A stretch of 53,237 nt of DNA, taken from the NCBI GenBank assembly GCA_947168585.1, contig CAMVMK010000011.1, forward strand, positions 1 through 53,237, written 5' to 3'. Numbering within the stretch: position 1 is the stretch's first letter; each line of letters starts with the position of its first letter. Below, in pieces: positions 1-7,672 of this stretch. Source of the DNA: an uncultured Fretibacterium sp. (GTDB taxonomy: Bacteria; Synergistota; Synergistia; Synergistales; Aminobacteriaceae). The notes under the pieces are model-generated. The model was not told where the DNA came from, did not search any database, and saw nothing but the letters and a program-made list of their open reading frames with translations. Both the position numbers and the translations under genes were made by a program.

Positions 1-85
1 CCTGCTCCGTCAGCCACATTACAGCAACTGAAGTATCAAGACCGCCGCTGTAAGCGAGCACAGCTTTTCCTTTTTTCTCGGGCAT
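1..85 (-). CDS. argG: Argininosuccinate synthase, N-terminal fragment
   Basis: The reverse strand from 85 reads MPEKKGKAVLAYSGGLDTSV and continues to the window edge. The AYSGGLDTSV stretch is the ATP-pyrophosphatase P-loop (SGGxDTS) of argininosuccinate synthase, which joins citrulline and aspartate in arginine synthesis. Only the first 28 codons are present, so nothing can be said about the rest. It is transcribed away from the restriction-enzyme gene on its right; the AT-rich stretch 86-180 presumably holds its promoter. tRNA-thiouridylases share a similar loop, but LAYSGGLDTSVAV is characteristic of ArgG. Confidence 0.88.
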   Translation of the reverse strand, partial: MPEKKGKAVLAYSGGLDTSVAVMWLTEQ

Positions 86-182
86 GTTAAAAAAATTCCT
101 TCTTTCTAAAAATTTCAAAAAAAATTCAAGAAAATATTTTTTAATTTATATTTATGATAATAACATAAAATTAAATAAAGAT

Positions 183-250
183 TAGGAGGTTTTAAGAGAC
201 AGGCAGCGAGGCAGTGCGAAGTCTTTTACTTCCTACTTCCTGCGTCCTAA
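183..250. repeat. Degenerate heptad-repeat tract, two opposed arms
   Basis: The left arm (about 180-223) starts GATTAGG and continues in loose 7-bp units. The right arm (about 231-250) holds CTTCCTA, CTTCCTG and CGTCCTA, the same type of unit on the other strand. It lies just upstream of the restriction endonuclease start. This is one member of a repeat family scattered over the window (consensus RRTTAGG); here the units have drifted. Family membership is my inference from the 7-bp period. Confidence 0.5.
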
Positions 251-284
251 TGCCGCTTTGCGGGAGGCCTACTTGTTATAACTC

Positions 285-1040
285 ATGACAAAATTAATCA
301 CGGCTCTTGAATTTTACAGGCTTCTAATTTTAGATTACAAGATAAAATGCTTAACAGGCAGCATAAAATTTCAATTAGGAAATATCGATGTAGGAGTAAA
401 ACGCCGCGATGTAATAGGCGAGATTATTCAGGACTGGGTATGCGAGTGTCTGAGGCGTTCCGAAATAGATTTTATAGCTAACCCACTGCCTCAAAAGTCG
501 CCGGATATTTATTTGAACCCTCAGAATTTGCGCAGTGATTGGCTCGAAGTAAAGGCTTTCAACCGGTCAGACAATCCGAGATTCAGCATAGCGGTATTTG
601 ATTTTTTCGTTGAAGACTGCGTTAAGCGGCCTTGGCATCTTGACACTGATTATTTAATTTTCGGCTATGAAATGAACACGGAGACCGGCGAATTAAAAAT
701 TAAAGATTTATGGCTCAAAAAAATTTGGGAAATTACAAAACCCATGACTAAATGGCCTCTGACAGTTAAGACTTCCTGCGGCACTGCTGTCGAAATACGT
801 CCGTGCACATGGTACGCAACGAAAACTAACACGAAAGTTTTTGAAGGTCTTGAGGATTTTTTAGCGGCTTTAGAAGCGGCGGTCTTTCAAAATCCTGAAA
901 CACGTCCAAAATCTTATCTATGGCGGAACAGATTTTTAAGAAATTATGAAAGACATTACGGCAAAAAAATAAAATTCCCCAAATGGGACGAGATTAAACA
1001 CAAATATAAAAAAGACAGTTATAGTAACAACACTAAATAA
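285..1040 (+). CDS. NgoBV-family type II restriction endonuclease (solitary)
   Basis: A 251-aa protein resembling the NgoBV/NlaIV restriction endonuclease family, whose known members recognise GGNNCC. The sequence shows KRRDVIGEIIQDW near residue 40, a PD-(D/E)xK-like core made of SPDIYLN and then LEVKAFN around residues 68-92, and the family-typical DYLIFGYEM and IKDLWLKKIWEI further on. The start has only a distant GGGAGG (about 18 bases upstream), so translation may be weak. No DNA methyltransferase lies beside it: argG is on the left and a vWA gene on the right. The recognition site is inferred from the family and not visible in the sequence. Heptad repeats on both sides hint at insertion. 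Confidence 0.8.
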   Translation: MTKLITALEFYRLLILDYKIKCLTGSIKFQLGNIDVGVKRRDVIGEIIQDWVCECLRRSEIDFIANPLPQKSPDIYLNPQNLRSDWLEVKAFNRSDNPRFSIAVFDFFVEDCVKRPWHLDTDYLIFGYEMNTETGELKIKDLWLKKIWEITKPMTKWPLTVKTSCGTAVEIRPCTWYATKTNTKVFEGLEDFLAALEAAVFQNPETRPKSYLWRNRFLRNYERHYGKKIKFPKWDEIKHKYKKDSYSNNTK

Positions 1041-1057
1041 TTAACATTAACATAGAA

Positions 1058-1124
1058 AGTGAGGGGTTAGGAAAAACAATGAGAAAAATTCTCACCCCTC
1101 ACCTCTCACCCCTAACTTTTAACT
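1058..1124. repeat. Inverted pair of heptad repeats, possible terminator
   Basis: The forward units AGTGAGG GGTTAGG (1058-1071) face reverse units (1090-1124) that read, on the other strand, as AGTTAAA AGTTAGG GGTGAGA GGTGAGG GGTGAGA. GTGAGGGG at 1059-1066 is perfectly complementary to CCCCTCAC at 1095-1102, so the transcript of the endonuclease gene could fold here. There is no clean U-run, so termination is uncertain. Confidence 0.6.
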
Positions 1125-1179
1125 TTTATTATGAAATCGAATGTTATTTTTTAAGTGCTTTGAGTATAGAGAATAAAAA

Positions 1180-1214
1180 AACGAGGCGTTAGGAGAGAGG
1201 AATTAGAAATTAAA
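1180..1214. repeat. Heptad repeat tract, five units
   Basis: Five consecutive 7-bp units read AACGAGG, CGTTAGG, AGAGAGG, AATTAGA, AATTAAA. It sits just past the 3' end of the leftward vWA gene. This is the clearest evidence that the units are tandem with a strict period of seven even when their sequence has drifted. Confidence 0.75.
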
Positions 1215-1231
1215 ACATCAGAAAAGGAGTG

Positions 1232-1897
1232 CTAAAACGCTCTATCGTCATCAAAATCATTTTCGCCTGTTTCGCGTGACTCGTAGTCTTCGGCAATTGC
1301 CTCGCAACAATCTGCCATAGTTTCTTCAAATAGCTCTGGGCTTTCTGCATTGCGGAAACTTGAGACGGCTTCGGATAAAACGCTGTAATTAAGTCTTGTT
1401 CCGCGCCTGTCGGAATGATAATTCATTGCTCTTTTTGCGCTGATACCGAAACGTGCGCCTGTTGAAACCGCGTCAATGTTCGCGCCTAAAAATATAAATT
1501 CCCAGCCGTATTTTGATTTTTCAAGTTCAATCATTGTTTTAACTTTCTCGTAGCTGTAAATGCAGCTTGAATTTTCCATGCCGTCAGTCGTTATTATGAA
1601 AATAGTTTTTGCGGGTCTGTCCTCTTCACGGGCATATTTGTGAACGTTAGCGATGTGATGGATAGCTTCTCCGACAGCGTCAAGCAAAGCAGTTCCGCCG
1701 TAAGCCTGATATTGAGCGTCAGTCATGGGTTCAATTTTGCTGACGGAAACTCTGTCGTAAATTACTTGATTTTCAGTGTTGAAAAGGACTGTGGAAATAT
1801 AAGCCTCGCCGTCTTCTTTCTTTTGCTTCTCTATCATGGAATTGAATCCGCCGATTGTGTCTGCTTCGAGACCTGCCATTGAGCCGCTTCTGTCCAA
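1232..1897 (-). CDS. von Willebrand factor A domain protein (start frameshifted or TTG)
   Basis: A 221-aa cytosolic vWA protein. The MIDAS metal site is complete: DRSGSM at the start, GGTALLDA near residue 70 and TTDGMEN near residue 105. Family members of this type usually carry a few residues before the first strand. Here the good Shine-Dalgarno (AGGAGG, about 1928) leads to ATG at 1916, which reads MRKDLHF in the wrong frame. Removing one base (the G at 1907 on this strand) would give MRKIYILDRSGSM. Either translation begins at TTG 1897 without a well-placed ribosome site, or the gene carries a one-base frameshift (real or an assembly error). The role is unknown; tellurium-resistance-like and ATPase-chaperone partners are known for other vWA proteins, but none is seen here. 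Confidence 0.8.
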   Translation of the reverse strand: MDRSGSMAGLEADTIGGFNSMIEKQKKEDGEAYISTVLFNTENQVIYDRVSVSKIEPMTDAQYQAYGGTALLDAVGEAIHHIANVHKYAREEDRPAKTIFIITTDGMENSSCIYSYEKVKTMIELEKSKYGWEFIFLGANIDAVSTGARFGISAKRAMNYHSDRRGTRLNYSVLSEAVSSFRNAESPELFEETMADCCEAIAEDYESRETGENDFDDDRAF

Positions 1898-2045
1898 AAT
1901 GTAAATCTTTACGCATAATTAAAAAGCCTCCTGACTGAAATGTTTTAATGCTTAATTTCAAATTTCAATGAGGCAATTATAAAATTCTGCTTTCAAAAAA
2001 CGGTCGTTTGAAAAGCGACATTTTACAAAAATGAAGAATCAAAAA

Positions 2046-2096
2046 AATCTCCCTCTGAGATTTAATTTTTCAAAGAGAGATTTTTTCTAAAAGAGA
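2046..2096 (-). terminator. Intrinsic terminator after the response-regulator gene
   Basis: AATCTC at 2046-2051 and GAGATT at 2087-2092 form the base of a hairpin flanked by an A-run on the left and a T-run on the right, so it can work in either direction. It lies 30-75 bases beyond the stop of the leftward response regulator and separates it from the vWA gene. Confidence 0.65.
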
Positions 2097-2120
2097 AAGA
2101 GCGTTTTGAATGTTTTTGTT

Positions 2121-2999
2121 TTAATGTCTGGATCTGAAAAAGTCGTCAATGCTTTCAAGAACGTCTTTCGGCAGCATTGTCTTTAATAAATATTTTTCAG
2201 GCTTAAATCTCAAAACTTCCATAATGCTCCGCTTATCGCCTTTCGCCGTCAAGAACATTACAGGAATATTCGACGTGTTAGGGTCGGAGCGGATCATTTC
2301 AAGAACTTTCGGGCCGTTTACGACAGGCATTTCAAAATCAAGCAGAATTAAATCTACTTTATTTTTCGCAAGAATAGTAATCGCGTTCATGCCGGAGTTA
2401 GCAACTAAAATTTTATAGTGCGTCGCTAAAAGATTTTTCATTGAGCGCAAAGCCGTAGCATCGTCATCAACGATTAAAATACTCTTAAATTCTTTTAACT
2501 TGTCAACGGCCTCGCCCTCTTTTTGAAGACGCTTGATTAACTCCGCTAAATCAACCGGACGTGTGTAAAGTTCGGCGACATAGTCAGCTTTCTTGCCGAT
2601 AACGGTGTCAAGTTCTTCTTGAGTTCCGATGACGAAAAATCTAATACCGCGATCCTCGACCAAATCTTTAATATAGCCGAGAACATCAATCATTAAATTA
2701 TCTTCGCCCTGAAGATAAAGAATGAAAATTCGCGGAATATCTTTCTTGATTTCTTCTTTCTTTTCTTCTCCGCCTTCACCCTCTTCACCTTCAGCTTTTT
2801 CGCTTTCCTGGCTTAATAACGCCGCGACTTCGGGATCTATTGCTTCTTCGTCGTTAGCGTTGTCGTCTTTCAGGAAATTTGCGATCGCCGTAACGTCAGG
2901 CTTGACTGTTAAGACTTCAAAATCCTGAGCCCTCAAATGATTGATAATGCCTTCTGATATAAAGCTTACCTTCTCATTGATGAATAAAACCTTACTCAA
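2121..2999 (-). CDS. Response regulator: pseudo-receiver plus true receiver
   Basis: A 292-aa protein made of two receiver-like domains and no DNA-binding domain. The C-terminal domain (about 172-292) is a standard CheY-like receiver: ILIVDDDAT acid pocket, phospho-acceptor Asp in LILLDFEMP, and the LTAK and KYLLK switch residues. The N-terminal domain (1-165) has the same strand pattern (KVLFINEK, IPRIFILYLQGE, YTRPVDLAEL) but lacks the acid pair and acceptor Asp, and is interrupted by an acidic insert (about residues 45-80). The start is TTG at 2999 behind an AAGGAAGG-type site. It follows the hybrid kinase by 45 bases on the same strand, so the pair is probably one operon, with this protein taking phosphate from that kinase's HPt domain (inference). 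Confidence 0.85.
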   Translation of the reverse strand: MSKVLFINEKVSFISEGIINHLRAQDFEVLTVKPDVTAIANFLKDDNANDEEAIDPEVAALLSQESEKAEGEEGEGGEEKKEEIKKDIPRIFILYLQGEDNLMIDVLGYIKDLVEDRGIRFFVIGTQEELDTVIGKKADYVAELYTRPVDLAELIKRLQKEGEAVDKLKEFKSILIVDDDATALRSMKNLLATHYKILVANSGMNAITILAKNKVDLILLDFEMPVVNGPKVLEMIRSDPNTSNIPVMFLTAKGDKRSIMEVLRFKPEKYLLKTMLPKDVLESIDDFFRSRH

Positions 3000-3044
3000 T
3001 TTCCTTCTTCCTTCCTTAAAGATTTTTATTTAATTAATAATTTA

Positions 3045-5540
3045 TTATAGCAATTCTTCAAGACTTCCCCAGTCGGCATTAGTAACACATTCTTTAATTT
3101 TTTCAAATTTTTCGCGTTCCGCCTCAGGGATTCTGAATTTCTTTGCTTCCTCCATCATCTTGTCTATATTATCAAGATCAAAATCATCAGCAAAGCCCTT
3201 TATTAACGAATACATCTCGTGAAGATCAGCAACTGAAATTTCCGGAAGAGACGTATCTTCTTCACCGCCTCCGAAGACTTTAGCAAGAACAGGCTTATAA
3301 GAACGGTATTTTGAAAGCAGTGCGGGAGTCTTCTGTTCAATTTCGTGAACGTCATTATTATCTCCGGCAGCCTCAAGGTGTTTAGCGTCTTCTGAAAGTT
3401 CCAAAGCTCCGACTAAACGCGCCGCACTCTTTAATGCGTGAACTTTGACCGTGTAATTTTTAATATCTTTCTCGCGTTCATAAGTTTCAATTTCGTCGGC
3501 TTTTTTGTCGAGAGAATTATAGAAAATTTCGAGAGCCTGAATAAAAGTATCTTCCGTTCCGCAGTTCGTTACAGCAGCGTCAAAATCAATTCCGGGAATA
3601 TCTTTATATTTCGCGTACTCGTCTTCTTCGGGCTCGGCTTCGTCTTCTTGATCTTCTTCGTAAGTCGACTCGAAATTAGTCGGGCTTGCGAAACTTATTT
3701 CTTTAACTGACGGTGTCGGGATATTTTCAGGAGAATCTGCAGGAATTTCCTCGCCCTTAATAATATAATCTTTCGGGAGATATTCAAGCAGAACTTGCTC
3801 AAGTCTCACAGTGTCAATCGGTTTTGAAATATAATCGCTGAACCCCTCGTCCATGTAAAGCTGACGCGCTCCCAAAACTGCATTCGCCGTCAAAGCTACG
3901 ACCGGAGTATTGTAATTAATTCCGTCAGTGATTTTTTTCATAGCGTGGAATGCTTCAATTCCATCCATTCCGGGCATTCTGTGATCCAAGAAAATTATGT
4001 CGTAGTGGTTCATTCTTATCATTTGCAGCATTTCAAGACCGCTCGTAGCTGTGTCGATTTTGATTTTAGTTTTCTTGAGCAGGTTAGCAAAGACCATCAA
4101 GTTAATATCTGCGTCATCGACAACTAAAACTTTAGCTTTCGGGGCTTGGAACGACTGCATGAATTTTTTATTCTGCCTGTTAGTAGCGACAGTGTAAGCG
4201 CGTTCATAATCTCCGATCGGTTCCCATTTAATTACAACTTGAGGAACGTCAAACGAGAATGTCGAGCCTTTATGAAAAACGCTTTCAACTTTTAATTCCG
4301 AACCCATTAAGGAAAGCAATTTTTGAACGATAGGCAGGCCGAGTCCTGAACCGTCAGAGCTAAATCTTCGTGTCGATTCAAGGTGTTCAAAAGGCTGGAA
4401 AATATATTCGAGGTCGTCGGACTTAATTCCAATTCCGGTGTCTGCAACGGCGCATTGAAGCATGATGTTATAGTCGTCAGTCTTTTCGTAAGTTATTGAG
4501 ACAGTAACTCCTCCGCGTTCGGTGTATTTGATAGCGTTGTTCAAAATATTAAGCAGAACTTGACGGATATGATATTCATCGCCCTCTAAAATTCGCGGAA
4601 TTGATTTATCGACATTAACAGTGAACGTTAAAGATTTTTTCTTGGCACTTTCCGCCGCAATGTTTACGATGTCGTTAATAAGCGAACTTAAATCGTAACG
4701 CACCGGCATTATTTCCATTTTGCTGTCCTGAAGTTTCGAGAAGTCAAGAACGTCGTTAATAATTCCGAGCAAAGCCCTGCCGCTTCGTTGAATAACTGAA
4801 GCATATTCTCTAATTTCCGGCCGGTCTTCTTCGCGCAAAATCATTTCGTTCATTCCTAAAATCGAATTCATAGGAGTTCTAATCTCGTGAGACATACTGT
4901 TAAGGAAAGAACTTTTAGCTTCGTTCGCCGTCTTTGCTTCCGTGATTGCCAAGTCTAACTGCTCCTGCTGCTTTCTGAATATATAAGTGTATAACAGGCA
5001 GAGGATAGCAAGCGCAATGACTACAGAAACGCTCGAAAATATTATGCTGAAATCATGAAGACGTACGGGATTAACTGACTCGGGATAATGATAGGAAAAA
5101 TAAATATTCAAAGCAAATGCTGCGACTTCAAGCGCGGACATCACAACAGCGTCATTCGGTTCAAGAAGCCACGGTGTAATTACGACAGCGAGTATAAAAA
5201 ATAATGGCACACCTCCATTTATTCCGCCGTCTAAAAAGAAAAGACACGTAAGCCCGAATATAAAACCTATAACGACAATCGGGAAAGAAAGTTTTTTAAG
5301 ATTGTTCGCTTTGCCGCGTTTAACGTTTATTAGTGCATAAACAAGCATCACCGCCGATATTAAACCAAAAACTAATGAGCCCCAGCCCGCCGGATAATTT
5401 CCATTAAGAAATTTCACTACGCCGACAATAGCCGTAGCAATTACGGAAAATATTCCGCAGGCGCAAACATAGAACGCCATAACCTTCCCGTTATTACGGT
5501 CGGGATCTAAAAAAAAATCTTTGAATAATTGTGTGTTCAT
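3045..5540 (-). CDS. Membrane hybrid histidine kinase with receiver and HPt domain
   Basis: An 831-aa inner-membrane sensor. Residues about 20-190 form roughly six hydrophobic helices with no large periplasmic domain. HisKA follows (SHEIRTPMNSILGMNEM, His near 217), then HATPase with N box (LLNILNNAIKYTE), G1 (DTGIGI) and G2 (GSGLGL). A receiver comes next (VLVVDDADIN, Asp in IIFLDHRMPGMDG), then an acidic linker and an HPt domain whose His lies in VHALKSAARLVG (about residue 711). It is the only protein of the cluster with an HPt domain and could serve the two neighbouring hybrid kinases as well. It is divergent from the kinase at 5741 and shares a 200-bp AT-rich promoter region with it. No clear ribosome site precedes ATG 5540. 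Confidence 0.92.
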   Translation of the reverse strand: MNTQLFKDFFLDPDRNNGKVMAFYVCACGIFSVIATAIVGVVKFLNGNYPAGWGSLVFGLISAVMLVYALINVKRGKANNLKKLSFPIVVIGFIFGLTCLFFLDGGINGGVPLFFILAVVITPWLLEPNDAVVMSALEVAAFALNIYFSYHYPESVNPVRLHDFSIIFSSVSVVIALAILCLLYTYIFRKQQEQLDLAITEAKTANEAKSSFLNSMSHEIRTPMNSILGMNEMILREEDRPEIREYASVIQRSGRALLGIINDVLDFSKLQDSKMEIMPVRYDLSSLINDIVNIAAESAKKKSLTFTVNVDKSIPRILEGDEYHIRQVLLNILNNAIKYTERGGVTVSITYEKTDDYNIMLQCAVADTGIGIKSDDLEYIFQPFEHLESTRRFSSDGSGLGLPIVQKLLSLMGSELKVESVFHKGSTFSFDVPQVVIKWEPIGDYERAYTVATNRQNKKFMQSFQAPKAKVLVVDDADINLMVFANLLKKTKIKIDTATSGLEMLQMIRMNHYDIIFLDHRMPGMDGIEAFHAMKKITDGINYNTPVVALTANAVLGARQLYMDEGFSDYISKPIDTVRLEQVLLEYLPKDYIIKGEEIPADSPENIPTPSVKEISFASPTNFESTYEEDQEDEAEPEEDEYAKYKDIPGIDFDAAVTNCGTEDTFIQALEIFYNSLDKKADEIETYEREKDIKNYTVKVHALKSAARLVGALELSEDAKHLEAAGDNNDVHEIEQKTPALLSKYRSYKPVLAKVFGGGEEDTSLPEISVADLHEMYSLIKGFADDFDLDNIDKMMEEAKKFRIPEAEREKFEKIKECVTNADWGSLEELL

Positions 5541-5592
5541 GGCTTGAATAATATCACATTTTTATTTTTTATTAAGTTTATTTTTTATTTTT

Positions 5593-5621
5593 AATTCTTA
5601 AATTAATTCACGTGTTATACT
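5593..5621 (+). promoter_or_regulatory. Extended -10 promoter candidate for the rightward kinase operon
   Basis: TGTTATACT at 5613-5621 is a TGnTATAAT-type extended -10; no good -35 is visible. The intergenic region is bounded by an 8-bp inverted pair, GCTTGAAT at 5542-5549 and ATTCAAGC at 5641-5648, which could be regulator sites serving both divergent kinases. Confidence 0.4.
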
Positions 5622-5740
5622 TTCAATTAAAATTATTTTTATTCAAGCACGTAATTTTGAACTTGAAAAAAATTTTTAATCTTTCTGATTTCTAAAATTA
5701 AATTAAAAAATAAATCTTCGGGCGAAGGAGTAACAAAAAT

Positions 5741-7672
5741 TTGGACACTAATTACATAATAGAAGCTGAGATTGCCGTATTTTTATTGAGTTTAATCTTA
5801 AGCGTATATCTTTATCTTATTTATTCCGGGACTTCGACAGACAAACGGGGTCTTCAGCATTACAGCTACATGACGACATTGGGCGGGCTGGCTGAAATTT
5901 TATTTTTATTCGTTACTTCGGAGCACAGCAGGTTTTCTATCGAAGCGAAATATGTTTTCTCGATAATATCGCAATGTTCAATGAGTATGGTTTTCTTTAT
6001 GTTCATGCGGTATATTTCCGGCTTCGGAATTCATACGCCTGGCAAAAATAAAATGATCTATGCTCAGAATGTAATGCTCGGCATTTATTTTTATCTTCAA
6101 GTCGTAGGAATTTTCACAAGCGCGAACTTCGCAATTTCTCCTGACCGAACGGAAATTTTAAGAGGCGACATTAATGAACTTTTGAGTTTCAGTTTTATTT
6201 TATTATGGACTTTATGGACATGGTTTGAACTTTATCTTTACCGCCGTGCTTTCACGAAAGGCCAGATGTGGGCGTTAGTTATTGACATTGCTATATGCTG
6301 GTTCATAATCGCCGTAAACGCGGAATTTTTCGCGGACATTCCTTTAATGTTCATAATTAATGCAGTAAACGTTTATTATTATTTCTTCTTATTAGAAACT
6401 CCGGCCTATAGAGACCTCGAAATGACTCTTGAAAGACTCCGCCGTGCTAAAGCAATCGCAGACGAAGCTAACTCCGCTGCTATTGCCGCAGACGCAGCTA
6501 AAGGCGAATTTCTTGCTAATATGTCTCACGAAATCCGAACGCCTTTGACTACGATTTTAGGAATGGACGAAGTAATTTTAAGAAAATACGAGGCCGGTCC
6601 GATTTATGAATATGCCCGCGACATTCAGAGCGCAGGAAATACTCTGCTTCATATTATCAACGATATTCTTGACTTCTCTAAGATTGAATCGGGACACTTG
6701 GAACTTTCTTCAGAAAATTACGATTTAGGCCAAGTCTTACGCGACGTTGACAACATGGTCAAACTTAAAGCCGAACAGAAAGGCTTGAAATATATTATGC
6801 AGGTCGATAATGCGCTTCCTGATGAATTATTCGGCGACAGAGTACGAGTACATCAAGTTATGGTAAACATTTTGAACAACGCCGTTAAATACACGAAAAA
6901 AGGCAGCGTTAAATTTACCTTGACGGGCGTTAGGGGCGATGATCCCTCCTTAATCGTTCTTCATATTACAGTAACGGATACCGGCATTGGTATTCACGCG
7001 GAGGACATTCCAAAATTATTTAAGTCTTTCCAGAGAATTGACGCTAAAGAAACTCACAACATTGAGGGCACCGGACTCGGCCTCGCTATAACTGGACGCT
7101 TGATTGAATTAATGGGCGGCAACGTTGAAGTTACATCGACTTACGGGCAGGGCTCAACGTTCCATGTTGTAATTCCTCAAAAAATTGTCGGCGAAAAAAC
7201 TCTCAAAGATTTTGAACAGAGCGCAGGACATAAAAAGAAAGTCGCAAGAAAAATTCTTAAAGCTCCTACAGCCCGTGTCTTAATCGTTGATGACAACGAC
7301 ATGAACAGAATAGTTTTGCGTTCATTGATGAAAGAAACTGAAATTAAAATTGATGACGCTGAATCAGGCGAGGAATGTCTTGCGAGAGTTGCGGAAAATT
7401 CTTACGATGTTATTTTAATGGACTACATGATGCCTCATATGGACGGAAAACAAACGTTAGCTAACTTCAAAGCTATGACTAACTCTCCGAGCGCGAATGC
7501 TAAAGTCATAGTCTGTACAGCTAATGCTCTTGTCGGAGTCAGGGCTGAATTATTAGCGGCAGGTTTTGATGATTTCTTGAGCAAGCCGGTAAACGGCAAA
7601 GAACTTGAAGGAATGTTAGCTAAATATATTCCGCCTGAAAAAGTTTCACAGGTTGAAGGGAAAATGTCTTAA
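5741..7672 (+). CDS. Membrane hybrid histidine kinase with receiver (no HPt)
   Basis: A 643-aa sensor kinase. About seven membrane helices occupy residues 1-225. A short coiled region follows, then HisKA (SHEIRTPLTTILGMDE, His near 263), HATPase (N box VNILNNAVKYTK, DTGIGI, GTGLGL) and a C-terminal receiver (VLIVDDNDMN, Asp in VILMDYMMPHMDG). There is no HPt or output domain, so phosphate must pass to another protein. The start is TTG at 5741, chosen because GAAGGAG at 5724-5730 is ideally placed. The next kinase begins directly at its stop codon. Confidence 0.92.
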   Translation: MDTNYIIEAEIAVFLLSLILSVYLYLIYSGTSTDKRGLQHYSYMTTLGGLAEILFLFVTSEHSRFSIEAKYVFSIISQCSMSMVFFMFMRYISGFGIHTPGKNKMIYAQNVMLGIYFYLQVVGIFTSANFAISPDRTEILRGDINELLSFSFILLWTLWTWFELYLYRRAFTKGQMWALVIDIAICWFIIAVNAEFFADIPLMFIINAVNVYYYFFLLETPAYRDLEMTLERLRRAKAIADEANSAAIAADAAKGEFLANMSHEIRTPLTTILGMDEVILRKYEAGPIYEYARDIQSAGNTLLHIINDILDFSKIESGHLELSSENYDLGQVLRDVDNMVKLKAEQKGLKYIMQVDNALPDELFGDRVRVHQVMVNILNNAVKYTKKGSVKFTLTGVRGDDPSLIVLHITVTDTGIGIHAEDIPKLFKSFQRIDAKETHNIEGTGLGLAITGRLIELMGGNVEVTSTYGQGSTFHVVIPQKIVGEKTLKDFEQSAGHKKKVARKILKAPTARVLIVDDNDMNRIVLRSLMKETEIKIDDAESGEECLARVAENSYDVILMDYMMPHMDGKQTLANFKAMTNSPSANAKVIVCTANALVGVRAELLAAGFDDFLSKPVNGKELEGMLAKYIPPEKVSQVEGKMS

